Translations under genes and position numbers: made by a program
Shown: one piece after another, positions 51,247-61,222 of the stretch
Position numbering within the stretch: the first letter of the stretch is position 1
Layout of the letters: each line of letters opens with the position of its first letter
Source of the DNA: Pseudoalteromonas lipolytica
GTDB taxonomy: Bacteria > Pseudomonadota > Gammaproteobacteria > Enterobacterales > Alteromonadaceae
DNA length: 64,000 nt
NCBI RefSeq assembly: GCF_001306915.1
Contig: NZ_LJTC01000003.1
Coordinates: forward strand, 124,001 to 188,000
Direction: 5' to 3'
The notes under the pieces: generated by a model
Told to the model about the DNA's origin: nothing
The model's database searches: none
Seen by the model: only the letters and a program-made list of their open reading frames with translations

Positions 51247-52663
51247 GCGTGTGCATTGCGCTCTCGTAGCGTTTGTATTTCTCTAATGCTTTATCAGTTA
51301 ACGGCTGTCTTACAGCCGTTTTGCTGAGTGTTGCCACCGGTTTTTTTGACTTATAAAAATCTAAAAACTGTGTGTTGTACTCGATGTTTAAGAACTTACA
51401 CAGGGCTGTTAGTGTTTGTTCGCTGTCACTGATAAGTGCTTCATAGCTTAAATCAAAAACCGCTTCTGGCATCACGTTTTGCCAATGCTCCATTAACTGC
51501 TGATACAAATCAAAGTACTGTTTAAACTCTGGGAGTGAACAAAAATAAGGTTCGTTTTCAGCAAAATAGTTGCTAAACACCGACCACGCAATTGCATCAT
51601 ATTCGCGCTGCATATTAATAAACTTGGCGTTAGGAAAGAGTAAGTAAATCAATCCAAGTGACTGATAGTTAGCAGGTAGCTTGTTGATCATAAAAGGGCG
51701 CACAACTGGCGCTTGTTTTATTCGTTCAATATAAATATTGCGGGCATTGTTAATTAGCCCTTGGTTTAGCTCTGCTAGGCAATCTGGGTAGAGGAGTTGC
51801 GTTTGTTGTTCAAGGTATGCAACAACCTGATTACTGATACTGGCATCTTCGCCAAGGCTGGCAAAGTCATTGTGGCTTGCCAGCATTTGCTCTACCAGCG
51901 TTGAGCCACTTCTTGGCATGCCAATTATAAAAATGGGGGTAATTGTGCCTGTAAATGTTTTGTCTCTGGCATCAATTAGCTCAGCTGTATTTTGCTCTAT
52001 GATGCGCTGATAAAAAGGCACTAAGTCACGGGTTTTAAACTGCGTGAGTTTTGTTTGTAGCTTATTAGCTAGGCTGAAGTAGTTAAAAGCTTGTTCTGTA
52101 TCATTTAACTGATCATAGCTTTTACCAAGGGCATAATAACACACCATTTTTAAACGCAGATTATTGGTTAAAGTTAAAAACTGGTGTAGCTCATTTATGT
52201 AATTTTGTTCGTTGTTAAAGCGCCCAAACTGTATTAGTTCAAATAAAATGTACGCCGTCACTGGGTAATTTCCCATACCGAGTGCATGCTTTAAAATACT
52301 GTACGCTTTGTCTAACTCACCATAAGTTAAATAATGCTGGGCAAGGTAGTAATGTGGCTCAGGGTTATGGCTGGCAATTGATTTAGCATATTCGAGTACA
52401 GTTAAGGCATCTTGCGGTGAATGCACGCCATTAAAAGCATCGGCAAGGGCATGGAGTGGTTCAAGCATGTGCGGTAGTCGTTCACAGGCTCTTTGTAAAA
52501 GGTAAACAGCGGCATCATAACGTTCTAAACGCAGTGCAATGCGGCTCAATCCAAATAACGCTTCGCCATTTTCAGGATCTGAATCGAGAAGGGTTTTAAA
52601 ATGAAATTCGGCCTCTTTAAGCTTGTTTTCATTCAGTAGTTGATTCGCTTTTTCTAACAGCAT
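51179..52663 (-). CDS. TPR-domain sulfotransferase
   Basis: The 494 residues have an N-terminal TPR array (about 1-225: 'LLNENKLKEAEFHFKTLL', 'YYLAQHYLTYGELDKAY') and a C-terminal sulfotransferase domain. The latter carries the PAPS phosphosulfate loop IGMPRSGSTLVEQ (about 248-260) and a later 'AIAWSVFSNYFAEN' PAPS-3'-phosphate segment. Such proteins commonly sit beside TonB receptors in Alteromonadales and sphingomonads. Sulfation of a peptide, glycan or metabolite is expected; the acceptor is unknown. The last 22 codons overlap the hydrolase gene on the other strand. Confidence 0.88.
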   Translation of the reverse strand: MLLEKANQLLNENKLKEAEFHFKTLLDSDPENGEALFGLSRIALRLERYDAAVYLLQRACERLPHMLEPLHALADAFNGVHSPQDALTVLEYAKSIASHNPEPHYYLAQHYLTYGELDKAYSILKHALGMGNYPVTAYILFELIQFGRFNNEQNYINELHQFLTLTNNLRLKMVCYYALGKSYDQLNDTEQAFNYFSLANKLQTKLTQFKTRDLVPFYQRIIEQNTAELIDARDKTFTGTITPIFIIGMPRSGSTLVEQMLASHNDFASLGEDASISNQVVAYLEQQTQLLYPDCLAELNQGLINNARNIYIERIKQAPVVRPFMINKLPANYQSLGLIYLLFPNAKFINMQREYDAIAWSVFSNYFAENEPYFCSLPEFKQYFDLYQQLMEHWQNVMPEAVFDLSYEALISDSEQTLTALCKFLNIEYNTQFLDFYKSKKPVATLSKTAVRQPLTDKALEKYKRYESAMHTLMRESQTSSTSQQTDQNAPVGE

Positions 52664-52705
52664 AGGAATGGAGGGTTATTTGTTATTTTTATTTACTATA
52701 AAACG

Positions 52706-52730
52706 AAAAAGGCGAAATGTCTTTCGCCTT
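52706..52730 (-). terminator. Terminator between the TonB receptor and sulfotransferase genes
   Basis: On the minus strand AAGGCGAAA pairs with TTTCGCCTT and is followed by five T. It ends the receptor transcript 43 bp before the sulfotransferase start, so co-expression would need readthrough. Confidence 0.85.
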
Positions 52731-52799
52731 GGTTAACTATAAATATCCAGAAAAAATCCGGGGTATCGACTTTCTAGGTTGATTGCTCAACCTAGAAAT

Positions 52800-55385
52800 T
52801 TAGAAAGTATAGGTAGCTTTCACGTAATAGAAGCCGCCGTTGATACCATATGGCGACGTTTCGTAGTATTTACCACCCCAGTTATTGTTAGGGATGCCAG
52901 TACTATCGAAGAAATCAAGTTTCTCTGCTTCTTGGTCGAATAAGTTTGTCGCACCAACAGAGAAGCTAAGCTCTTCAGTTAGGAAATAAGTCACTTCTGC
53001 ATCAATCGTTACTGCAGCATCAGCTGTTTTCGCTGTTGCATCGTAATCTACGTGAACACCTTGGTATTCGCCATAGTAGTTAACACGTGTAAATGCAGAG
53101 AAGCTCTCCCATTGTTGTGCCCAGCTAAGTGTTGCACGGTGGTTTGGTAAGTCATTTTCTAAACGGCTTACTTTAAATTCACCAGTAATGTCTGTTGACT
53201 TAGTTACTTCAGTGTCGTTCCAGTTGTACGCTAAGCTGAATGTTGAGCTACCGCCTAACAAATCAGTTGAGTAGTTAGCTACTGCATCAATACCTTGCGT
53301 TGTTGTATCAAAGTCATTGGTGAAGAAGCTTACTTGCGCTAAGTTTTGTACGTTTGGCACGCCTGCTGCTTCAAGTGTGTCTTTATCTGCTTGACTTAAT
53401 TCAATTTTATCTGATTGACTGATACGGTCATCTACTTGGATGTTGTAGTAGTCAATAGTGAAGAATAAGTCGCCAAGTGTCCATACTGCACCAAACGTGT
53501 AGCTTTGAGACTCTTCAGGTTGTAGCTCTGTACCACCTAATTGCACTGCAATTGGGTTTGTTGGTGGTAAAAGTGCCGAGTCAACAAGTACACCGCTGCT
53601 TAGGTTAGTTTGAACGTTACTTACGTTTGCTTGACCAACTGTTGGTGCACGAAAACCAGTACTGATTGAACCACGAATGTTCAAGTCTTCAGTTACGTGG
53701 TATTGACCCGTTAACTTGTAGTTAGTTGTTGAACCAAATGAATCATAATCTTCATAACGTAGTGCTAAGCCCATTAAGAAGTCTTCTGTGAATGGTGCTT
53801 CAACATCAACGTATGCAGCATAGTTACGACGTGTATACTCGCCCGCATCAGATGGTTTGAAACCAGGGAAACCATTTGAACCGATACCAAAACCTTGTTC
53901 TGTTAGTGGGCCAGCTGTGAAAGACGCTTCGTCACCAGAAACAACTGTGAATGTTTCTTCGTGCCATTCTAGACCACCGGCAACGTTTACATCGTAAGCT
54001 AAACCAAAGTCAAACCCTTTTGATAAATCAGCATTAAAGTTTTTCTCTAACTGTGAGTATTTACCTGGGCTGAAATCGCGCGGGCTTTCTGGGCCTAATG
54101 ACGCATTGATTGTGTCATAGATGAAGTAGCGTGATTCGTTGTAACCAACTGTACCGCTTAAGTCATAGTATGCACCTTCAAGGAAACCAGATGTGATTTC
54201 ACCTTTAGTACCAATTGTTAATGCAGTATCAGTGATGTTACCACCGAAGTTAGGTGTAAAACCGCCCGGAAGCATTTCGTTAAACGCAAAACAGTCTGGG
54301 TTGTTAGCAACTTCATCGATGTATCTTTGGTTATCTAAAACGTTATCATCAATCATGATATCGGTAGGACAGTTACCGCTCATATCGCCAGTTAAATCAC
54401 CAACAAGCAGTGTTTCACCGCCGTCATTTGAGTAAACACCTGGGCGAGTGTGTGGGTTACGATAGTAGAAACCACCACGTACATCACGCTCAGAGTAGTT
54501 ACCAAACATGTAGAATTCAGATGAATTACTTAACTCAAGACCGATGTTACCAAAGATAGTAATATCATCATCAACTTCTGGTGCACCCCAAACTTGTGCT
54601 AACGAAGATACTTCAGGCACACCTGCGGCATCTAGTGCGGCTGCATCAGGGCGTTGTACTGAGCGGCTAGTCGCATCAGCTGTTTTATATTGGAAGCTTA
54701 AGTTAGCAAAACCACTATCGGTAAATGGTAGACCCACGTTACCAGAAATTTGCGTTGTATCTCCATCGCCTTCGTAGTATTCACCTTGACGTATTTCGAA
54801 TGAGCCGCCTTCAGAGGCATCTTTTAATACAAAGTTCATTACACCTGCGATTGCATCAGAACCATACTGTGCAGCAGCACCATCACGAAGTACTTCTACT
54901 TGCTTTAAGGCAATACTTGGAATAACAGAGATATCGGCACCTTGAGCACCATCATTAATACCACCGCCTAAGAAAGCGATAACAGATGCACGGTGACGGC
55001 GTTTACCATTAACAAGTACTAAAGTACTGTCAGAAGGAAGGCCACGTAAGTTAGCTGGGCGAACAAGTGACGCAGCATCACTAATTGGGTTTTGGTGAAC
55101 GTTAAAAGAAGGAACGGAGCCTTTTAAAAGCTCAAGCATATCAGTGTTACCACCTTTATCTAGCTCTTCACCACCAATGATATCAATGGGTACTGGTGAA
55201 TCACCGATTGAACGTGGTGCTGAACGAGTACCCACCACGGCAATTTTCTCTACATTTTTGTTAACTTTCGTCTCTTCAGCTGCTTGCTCTGCAGCAACAA
55301 CCGAACCCGACACAAACAGGCCTGCTGTTGTTGTCGCTAAAGCAAATTTAATTGCTTGTTGTAGCGCATTATTTTTGAATTTCAT
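52800..55385 (-). CDS. TonB-dependent outer-membrane receptor (large, nutrient type)
   Basis: The 861 residues have a signal ending near 'SVVAAEQ', a TonB box 'VEKIAVVGTR', and a plug with 'LVNGKRRHRASVIAFLGGG' and 'VEVLRDGAAAQYGSDAIAGV'. This is the type common in Alteromonadales, sphingomonads and Caulobacter, often linked to peptide or glycan uptake. The barrel ends in Phe (ATYTF). GGGGAAG before 55385 fixes the start, so the frame opening at 55463 is not used. It precedes the TPR-sulfotransferase gene on the same strand, a pairing seen repeatedly in these genera. The 297 bp upstream hold no clear Fur box. Confidence 0.88.
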   Translation of the reverse strand: MKFKNNALQQAIKFALATTTAGLFVSGSVVAAEQAAEETKVNKNVEKIAVVGTRSAPRSIGDSPVPIDIIGGEELDKGGNTDMLELLKGSVPSFNVHQNPISDAASLVRPANLRGLPSDSTLVLVNGKRRHRASVIAFLGGGINDGAQGADISVIPSIALKQVEVLRDGAAAQYGSDAIAGVMNFVLKDASEGGSFEIRQGEYYEGDGDTTQISGNVGLPFTDSGFANLSFQYKTADATSRSVQRPDAAALDAAGVPEVSSLAQVWGAPEVDDDITIFGNIGLELSNSSEFYMFGNYSERDVRGGFYYRNPHTRPGVYSNDGGETLLVGDLTGDMSGNCPTDIMIDDNVLDNQRYIDEVANNPDCFAFNEMLPGGFTPNFGGNITDTALTIGTKGEITSGFLEGAYYDLSGTVGYNESRYFIYDTINASLGPESPRDFSPGKYSQLEKNFNADLSKGFDFGLAYDVNVAGGLEWHEETFTVVSGDEASFTAGPLTEQGFGIGSNGFPGFKPSDAGEYTRRNYAAYVDVEAPFTEDFLMGLALRYEDYDSFGSTTNYKLTGQYHVTEDLNIRGSISTGFRAPTVGQANVSNVQTNLSSGVLVDSALLPPTNPIAVQLGGTELQPEESQSYTFGAVWTLGDLFFTIDYYNIQVDDRISQSDKIELSQADKDTLEAAGVPNVQNLAQVSFFTNDFDTTTQGIDAVANYSTDLLGGSSTFSLAYNWNDTEVTKSTDITGEFKVSRLENDLPNHRATLSWAQQWESFSAFTRVNYYGEYQGVHVDYDATAKTADAAVTIDAEVTYFLTEELSFSVGATNLFDQEAEKLDFFDSTGIPNNNWGGKYYETSPYGINGGFYYVKATYTF

Positions 55386-55682
55386 TCCGACTTCCCCAGT
55401 TAGAATAGTTATGATTATGTCACCAAATAAAGTATTAGAACTTGGTGTAAATCTCTTATACATCCTGTAAATAATTTTTGCAAATTGTTAATTTTATGTT
55501 GTTTTGTGGGTGTTTCTTTGTTTTTTGTCGTTCTTTTGTGGATTATCTTATTGAAAGTAAAGAGGATAATTTATTCTCGATATTGGATTTTAGCGTAAGA
55601 AAATATATAAATTATGCAAAAATAATTAGATGGAAGGCTTTTTTGGATGGTTTTTGAACGGTTTTTGATTTGGAACGGTCTA

Positions 55683-55835
55683 TTAAGCTTGTTGCAAATT
55701 ATTGCTTAACCGCCATTGTTGCAGTTTTTCTCGGTATTCATCCCATACACATGGGCAACAGCTACCACCTCCACAACACTCATCTGAAGCTGGTTTTTTG
55801 GGTTTTGGCTCAGCTTGTTGTTTAGGTTGGTTCAT
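55683..55835 (-). CDS. Small Cys-rich oxidoreductase-like domain protein
   Basis: A 50-codon frame encodes a Lys/Pro-rich start and then 'CCGGGSCCPCVWDEY', followed by an amphipathic helix (EKLQQWRL). The five Cys with CVWD-x-Y match the oxidoreductase-like domain (Oxidored-like, PF09791) found in short bacterial and mitochondrial proteins. Metal or iron-sulfur binding is plausible; the function is unknown. It is shorter than usual annotation cut-offs and transcribed alone, between the TonB receptor and the LETM1-like gene. Confidence 0.75.
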   Translation of the reverse strand: MNQPKQQAEPKPKKPASDECCGGGSCCPCVWDEYREKLQQWRLSNNLQQA

Positions 55836-55941
55836 TTTTAATACTGAAAAATAGTTACGAATAGAGTATTAAGGATAAAGTAAAATCTAATATAAGTAAA
55901 TTATGCTTTGTGAACGTCGCATGCTGTGTGAAAATAACTAA

Positions 55942-56352
55942 ATGCGATTATATAAAGTTATTCATCGAGCCCCATTTCGAGTGGCTAAAATTACCAAAAA
56001 GCGTCAAACATTACGTTTTAAGCGCGCTATGGTAGCACTCAAAATCGCACTTGCCCAAGAAAAGCAAGAAACAAAAGAAATGCTTCATATTTATAGGCGA
56101 TACACCCAAGGCCAAGCTACTAAAGAAGAGTTACATACTGCTAATGAGCAGTTTTTAGATATCTTAAAAGGGCTTGGTTTAGGTGTGTTTGCAGTTTTAC
56201 CCTTTGCGCCTATTACCATTCCTTTGGTTGTAAAGCTGGGGCAATGGGTTGGTGTCGATGTGCTACCTAGTTCATTCAATATAAATAAGTCAATTAAAGA
56301 GCTGGATCAACAAGTAGCAAAAGAAGAAAAAGAGAAACAAAACAAAGACTGA
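55942..56352 (+). CDS. LETM1-like helical membrane-associated protein
   Basis: The 136 residues have a basic N-terminus, helical segments and one hydrophobic stretch, 'GLGVFAVLPFAPITIPLVVK' (about 77-96). 'VDVLPSSF' follows soon after, resembling the conserved LPF...LP...LPS-F core of LETM1 ribosome-binding domains, though much shorter. The C-terminus is a charged Lys/Glu tail. A small membrane or ribosome-associated role is a guess. No good ribosome site precedes the ATG. Confidence 0.5.
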   Translation: MRLYKVIHRAPFRVAKITKKRQTLRFKRAMVALKIALAQEKQETKEMLHIYRRYTQGQATKEELHTANEQFLDILKGLGLGVFAVLPFAPITIPLVVKLGQWVGVDVLPSSFNINKSIKELDQQVAKEEKEKQNKD

Positions 56353-56438
56353 TTAGGTTTTTTATCTGATTTTGCCTATACCTTTTGTATCAAGATATTG
56401 GTATGCTTAAATACCTTTTCTTTATATCGAGTCGTTTA

Positions 56439-57800
56439 ATGAGTTCATTAATTCGCCATTCTTCTTCGGGAATTCCCCTGTCATTTATTGCTAAAGCTGA
56501 CCTATCAACGTGGTTAACCGAGCAGCCGCAAGCCTTACAAAATTGGCTAACAAATTGTGATTTTAAAAACAAAGGCATGGCCTTAGTTGCTAATAATGAA
56601 ACCGGCTCACTTGAGCATGTTTATTGTCTGGTAAATGATTTACAAGACTTTTGGTTAGCAGGTGACTTGTCAACAAAACTGCCAGCAGGTTGTTACCAAA
56701 TACAAGGTGATGACAAATTTGTAGAACAAGTAGCGCTGGGTTTTGTGTTAGGCGGTTACGAGTTTAGTGAATATAAAGAAAAACCTTCGCCACGCGCTAC
56801 CCTTGCCATTAAAGACGAATCGTTAGTAAATCGTTTATCTCAGCATGCAAGTGCTATTAATTTAGTGCGTGATTTAGTGAATACGCCTGCTGCGGATATG
56901 ATGCCGCAGCATTTATCACAAGTAATGGCTGATTTAGCTGATACCTTTGATGGTGAGTTTAGCGAGTGGGTGGGTGATGAATTATTAGAGCAAAACTACC
57001 CAACGATTCATATGGTTGGTCGTGCGTCTGAGAATAAACCTCGCTTACTTGATCTACGTTGGGGCGCAAAAGATGCATCGCAAATTACCTTAGTCGGTAA
57101 AGGCGTGTGTTTTGATTCTGGCGGTTTAGATTTGAAACCAAGCTCAGGGATGCGCAACATGAAAAAAGACATGGGCGGTGCGGCACATGTTATTGGCCTT
57201 GCGCAGTTAATTATGGCTGCCAACTTACCAATTCGCTTACGTGTTCTGGTACCTGCGGTTGAAAATGCGGTTTCTCGAAATGCATTTAGACCGGGTGATG
57301 TGATAAAAACTCGCAAAGGGATCACAGTAGAAATTGATAACACGGACGCTGAGGGCCGTTTAGTGCTGTGTGATGCACTTGCTGAAGCGCAAAATGATAA
57401 CCCCGATCTTATCGTTGACTTTGCAACCTTAACTGGTGCTTGTCGTGTAGCCCTAGGTACAGAATTACCTGGCTTTTTCGCAAATAACCGTGAAGTGGCT
57501 AATAAACTGATGGATGCAGGTGAAAGCTGTCATGATCCTGTATGGCAACTGCCGTTATTTGATCAATACAAAGCATTATTAAAAAGTGACGTAGCAGATA
57601 TTGCTAATTGTGCTTCCACTCCATTTGGTGGTGCGATCACCGCGGCACTTTACTTAAAAGAGTTTATTGAACCAAGTACGCCATGGGTTCACTTTGATGT
57701 GATGGCCTGGAACTTACGTGCATTACCGGGTCGTCCTGCAGGCGGTGAGGCACTGGGTATTCGTGCTGTGTTCAACTACCTACAAGATCGCTTCCAATAA
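56439..57800 (+). CDS. Leucyl aminopeptidase family (M17) protein
   Basis: The 453 residues carry the M17 catalytic domain: the metal-binding Lys and Asp in 'LVGKGVCFDSGGLDLKPS', 'MKKDMGGAAHVIGLAQLI', and the signature 'NTDAEGRLVLCDAL' with its metal ligands and bicarbonate Arg. It should release N-terminal residues from peptides with two Zn/Mn ions, as a cytosolic hexamer. The TTG that opens the frame at 56385 lacks a ribosome site; ATG 56439 agrees with homologues. It is tail-to-tail with yaeR with one base between stops. Confidence 0.92.
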   Translation: MSSLIRHSSSGIPLSFIAKADLSTWLTEQPQALQNWLTNCDFKNKGMALVANNETGSLEHVYCLVNDLQDFWLAGDLSTKLPAGCYQIQGDDKFVEQVALGFVLGGYEFSEYKEKPSPRATLAIKDESLVNRLSQHASAINLVRDLVNTPAADMMPQHLSQVMADLADTFDGEFSEWVGDELLEQNYPTIHMVGRASENKPRLLDLRWGAKDASQITLVGKGVCFDSGGLDLKPSSGMRNMKKDMGGAAHVIGLAQLIMAANLPIRLRVLVPAVENAVSRNAFRPGDVIKTRKGITVEIDNTDAEGRLVLCDALAEAQNDNPDLIVDFATLTGACRVALGTELPGFFANNREVANKLMDAGESCHDPVWQLPLFDQYKALLKSDVADIANCASTPFGGAITAALYLKEFIEPSTPWVHFDVMAWNLRALPGRPAGGEALGIRAVFNYLQDRFQ

Positions 57801-57801
57801 G

Positions 57802-58188
57802 TTAAAGCTGGTAAAGCTCTAACGGTAAATCATCGGGATCGGCAAAAAACGTAAATTGCTTCCCGGTGATTTCATCCACTCTTATTTCTTCAACCGAAAT
57901 GCCTTGTTGTTCTAAATAATGCTTAGATTTTGCAATATCGGCGACTTTAAACGCCAAATGGCGTAGCCCTTGTGCTTCTGGATAGCTTGGTCTCGGTGGC
58001 GCTCCAGGAAACGAAAAAAGCTCTATTTGGCTGCCATCAGGAAGTGCTAAATCTAATTTATACGAGTCACGTTCAGCGCGGTATTGTTCGTGAATGATTG
58101 GTAGCTTTAATATTTCATTATAAAAATGCTTTGATTTTTCATAGTTGCTACAGATGATTGCAGTATGATGTATGCCTAATAGTTCCAT
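57802..58188 (-). CDS. yaeR: YaeR-like VOC protein
   Basis: The 128 residues align closely with E. coli YaeR: 'GIHHTAIICSNYEKSKHFYN', 'RDSYKLDLAL', 'IELFSFPGAPPRPS', 'QGLRHLAFKV' and 'FADPDDLPLELYQL'. His, Glu and metal-ligand positions of a glyoxalase I-like fold are present, but the substrate of YaeR is not established. AAGGAT lies upstream of the ATG. A terminator for the fabH homologue lies between the two genes, so yaeR probably has its own promoter. Confidence 0.9.
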   Translation of the reverse strand: MELLGIHHTAIICSNYEKSKHFYNEILKLPIIHEQYRAERDSYKLDLALPDGSQIELFSFPGAPPRPSYPEAQGLRHLAFKVADIAKSKHYLEQQGISVEEIRVDEITGKQFTFFADPDDLPLELYQL

Positions 58189-58210
58189 TAATTAATCCTT
58201 TTATGCCCAT

Positions 58211-58234
58211 AAAAAAACGCGGACTCAGCCGCGC
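58211..58234 (-). terminator. Terminator of the fabH-like gene
   Basis: On the minus strand CGCGG, 6-nt loop, CCGCG and seven T. Confidence 0.85.
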
Positions 58235-58256
58235 TTCTTTATAAATGATAGGAGTA

Positions 58257-59330
58257 TTACTGTGCCGCTTTACATGCTGCAACAGCCGGTGCAACCAGTT
58301 CAAGACCTGTTTTATCACACTCAGGTAGAGTTGCATCAGAAACCGCGATAGGTGTTACACGCTCGCCCCATTTAATGTAACTCGCCGCCCAAGTTAAACC
58401 AGCACCAAAGGCTGCTGACATAATGTTTGAGTTAGGTTTGATAAGCCCTTGCTCAACCGCTTCACAAATGGCAATCGCAATTGTTGCAGCAGACGTATTA
58501 CCGTAATCGGCAATGTTCACCATTACTTTTTCGTCAGCTACTTTCAAACGTTGCTGAATAGCTTGGATAATACGTAAATTGGCTTGGTGAGGAACTAATA
58601 CGTCAATGTCATCAAGCTCTAACTGCGCCTGGTTCAGCACGTCGTCACAAGCTTCGCTCATCCCTTTAACAGCACGTTTGAAGATTTCGCGACCTTCGAA
58701 TAATAAGTTAGAAGGGCCAATTGGCTCGTACTTATTTAAATCGCTACCGAAGTTTTCGATATGCAGAATGTCGCGATCTTCACTGTCGCAACCTGTTTTA
58801 GTGGCAAGTAAACCTGATGGTGTGTCTGAGGCTTCTAATACCACGGCACCAGCACCATCACCGAATAATACAGCACTGTCGCGACGAGCCCAGTTGATGT
58901 ACCACGTCATACGTTCAGCGGCAATAACGACTGCTTTTTTGATCATACCTGCACGAATTTGTGCCGTTGCTGCTTGTAATGCATATAAAAAGCCTGAACA
59001 TGCAGCGTTTGTGTCCATTGCTGCAGCGCCAATCGCGCCAATGTTTTTTTGCACTAAAGAGGCCGTATTTGCCACCATGGTTGATGGTGTACAAGTCGCA
59101 AGAAGTACAAGATCAATGTCTTTACCATCAACACCAGCACAAGCAAGCGCTTGCTTTGCGGCAACGGTCGCTAAATCGGCAGTAGAAACATGGCTGACAC
59201 GGCGAGATTTGATGCCTGTACGTGTTGTGATCCATTCGTCATTGGTATCAACAATATTGCTAATTTCATCATTGCTGATGCTTGCTGGTGGTATACATTT
59301 ACCCCAGCCAGTAATTTGGGCATAAGACAT
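58257..59330 (-). CDS. 3-oxoacyl-ACP synthase III homologue (FabH type)
   Basis: The 357 residues keep the KAS III triad: Cys111 in 'DTNAACSGF', His in 'VPHQANLRI' and Asn in '[10 protein letters not shown]', with '[12 protein letters not shown]' between. It condenses an acyl-CoA with malonyl-ACP. It differs from the housekeeping FabH (317 residues) by an extra C-terminal tail of about 35 residues with two Cys. It also stands alone rather than in the plsX-fabH-fabD cluster, so it is likely a second copy for branched, exogenous or odd acyl starters. That is inference. Confidence 0.9.
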   Translation of the reverse strand: MSYAQITGWGKCIPPASISNDEISNIVDTNDEWITTRTGIKSRRVSHVSTADLATVAAKQALACAGVDGKDIDLVLLATCTPSTMVANTASLVQKNIGAIGAAAMDTNAACSGFLYALQAATAQIRAGMIKKAVVIAAERMTWYINWARRDSAVLFGDGAGAVVLEASDTPSGLLATKTGCDSEDRDILHIENFGSDLNKYEPIGPSNLLFEGREIFKRAVKGMSEACDDVLNQAQLELDDIDVLVPHQANLRIIQAIQQRLKVADEKVMVNIADYGNTSAATIAIAICEAVEQGLIKPNSNIMSAAFGAGLTWAASYIKWGERVTPIAVSDATLPECDKTGLELVAPAVAACKAAQ

Positions 59331-59481
59331 AATGTGTTCTCTTTATGTGGTCAGACTTGTTAAATTTTCCCGAAGTTATATCAAAATTCACTTGTTAACA
59401 CTAGTTCATTGCCGCGCTATGTCGTAAATAATGGCATTTACTCAGTATTTAAGTTAAACCTAGTATAAAAAAGAGGCGATT

Positions 59482-60792
59482 ATGAAAAAAATAAATCTAA
59501 AAATAAGCACATTATCGGTACTATCTTTGTTATCTACGTTTGTGGTTAATGCACAAACCACCCTTATTCATGCAGGAAAGGTACTTGTTGGCACTGAACA
59601 GAGTGTTAAAGAGCAGCAAACGCTGGTTATTGAAGGTAATAAAATTGCTGCAATAAAAGCAGGCTACTTAACAACACAGCAGTTAGGCCTCAGTGATGCA
59701 GATGTTTTTGATTTAAAAAATCAGATGGTCTTGCCGGGTCTAATTGATATGCACGTTCATGTTACCTTTGAGCGAGATGCAACGCGTAACCCACATCAAT
59801 GGGTCACTGAATACGAAGCAGATTATGCACTACGTTCTTTAAAATACTTAAAACGCACGGTTAATGCGGGTTTTACCTCTGTGCGCGACCTAGGTAGCAG
59901 CTATCAAGTTATCTTCCCATTAAAACGAGCGGTTGAGCGTGGCGACATTGTTGGCCCGCGCATTTTTGCAGCAGGTGATATGATCACACCGACCGGCGGC
60001 CACGCTGACATGCATGGCTATCGCCGTGATATTACCAAAGCGACAGAGGGTGGGGGCTTAGGTGTGTGTGATGGTGCTGACGATTGTACTCGTGCGGTAC
60101 GCGATGTAATTAAAAGTGGTGCCGATGTGATCAAAATTACGGCAACAGGGGGTGTTTTAAGTAATACAGCGGCCGGGGTTAATCAGCAATTTACTGATGA
60201 AGAGCTCAGTGCCATTGTTAACACTGCTCATCATTTAGGCCGAAAAGTCACCGCTCATGCTCATGGCACAGAAGGTATAAAAGCAGCTCTCAGAGCGGGT
60301 GTTGATTCAATCGAACATGGCTCTTTTTTAGATAAAGACACAGTTAAATTATTTAAAAAGCAAGACGCGTATTTAGTTCCAACCTTACTCGCTGGCGCGA
60401 CAGTAAAAGAAGAAGTGCTAAATAACCCTAATATGCCAAAAGCTATTGCTGAGAAGGTTGAATTTGTGGCGCCAAAAATGGAAGAGTCGTTTAAATTAGC
60501 ATTAAAAAACAAGGTTAAAATAGCCTTTGGTACAGATTCAGGCGTATCTAAGCATGGTGATAATGCTAAAGAGTTCGAGTTATTAGTTAAATATGGCATG
60601 ACACCAAAACAAGCAATTAAATCAGCCACCGTTGAAGCTGCTAAACTATTAGGTCAAAGTGATAACCTCGGTGACTTGAGTGTTGGTAAACAAGCAGATA
60701 TTATCAGCGTTAATATGAATGTGCTTGATAACATTAATGAACTTAGTCAGGTTCAGTTTGTTATGAAGGGCGGTAAAGTGCTCAAACAGTAA
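59482..60792 (+). CDS. Exported metal-dependent amidohydrolase (Xaa-Pro dipeptidase-like)
   Basis: The 436 residues begin with a signal ('FVVNAQTT') and have the amidohydrolase set: 'DMHVHV' for two metal-bound His, 'VIKITATGG' with the Lys that is usually carboxylated, 'TAHAHG' and 'IEHGS' for the next His pair, and 'FGTDSG' for the Asp base. It groups with periplasmic prolidase/carboxypeptidase-like enzymes that cleave Xaa-Pro or Xaa-Arg/Lys dipeptides. It is first of four close genes ending in a two-component pair. Confidence 0.88.
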   Translation: MKKINLKISTLSVLSLLSTFVVNAQTTLIHAGKVLVGTEQSVKEQQTLVIEGNKIAAIKAGYLTTQQLGLSDADVFDLKNQMVLPGLIDMHVHVTFERDATRNPHQWVTEYEADYALRSLKYLKRTVNAGFTSVRDLGSSYQVIFPLKRAVERGDIVGPRIFAAGDMITPTGGHADMHGYRRDITKATEGGGLGVCDGADDCTRAVRDVIKSGADVIKITATGGVLSNTAAGVNQQFTDEELSAIVNTAHHLGRKVTAHAHGTEGIKAALRAGVDSIEHGSFLDKDTVKLFKKQDAYLVPTLLAGATVKEEVLNNPNMPKAIAEKVEFVAPKMEESFKLALKNKVKIAFGTDSGVSKHGDNAKEFELLVKYGMTPKQAIKSATVEAAKLLGQSDNLGDLSVGKQADIISVNMNVLDNINELSQVQFVMKGGKVLKQ

Positions 60793-60800
60793 GGGTTACT

Positions 60801-61205
60801 ATGGGCGGTAAAATTAAAGAGACGTTATTTAATCATTTAATTGATGCTGAGCGGCAGCTACTTGAGCCAGAAGTTCGGCAATCTGCTGAAGCGCTTGATG
60901 CATTACTTGATGATGATTTTATTGAAATAGCTGCTGATGGTACGTCTTTTAATAAGTTCCAAGTGTTAACCCGTCTGCCAACTGAGGTAGTACCGCAGTT
61001 TTATAATCAACACTTTAAAGGTCGAATGCTCAGTGATGATATTGCACAGCTGAGCTATCAAGCAGCCTTTAGACGTTCTGCGCGGTCAGAGTTTAATTAC
61101 TCCATTCGTATGTCACTGTGGCGTTTTAATGGTAAACAATGGCAAATGGTGTTTCATCAAGGAACGCCTTGTGCTGTTTTTACAATTTCAATGGACGATG
61201 ATTAA
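60801..61205 (+). CDS. DUF4440 (NTF2-like) protein
   Basis: The 134 residues form an NTF2-like cone: 'DALLDDDFIEIAADGTSFNK' and 'MSLWRFNGKQWQMVFHQGTP' are the diagnostic start and end. The pocket could bind a small ligand; no catalytic residue is certain. It starts eight bp after the amidohydrolase stop with AGGG upstream, and regB-like follows 17 bp later, so it is part of the same operon. Confidence 0.8.
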   Translation: MGGKIKETLFNHLIDAERQLLEPEVRQSAEALDALLDDDFIEIAADGTSFNKFQVLTRLPTEVVPQFYNQHFKGRMLSDDIAQLSYQAAFRRSARSEFNYSIRMSLWRFNGKQWQMVFHQGTPCAVFTISMDDD

Positions 61206-61222
61206 GTTTTAAAGAGTCCGTT

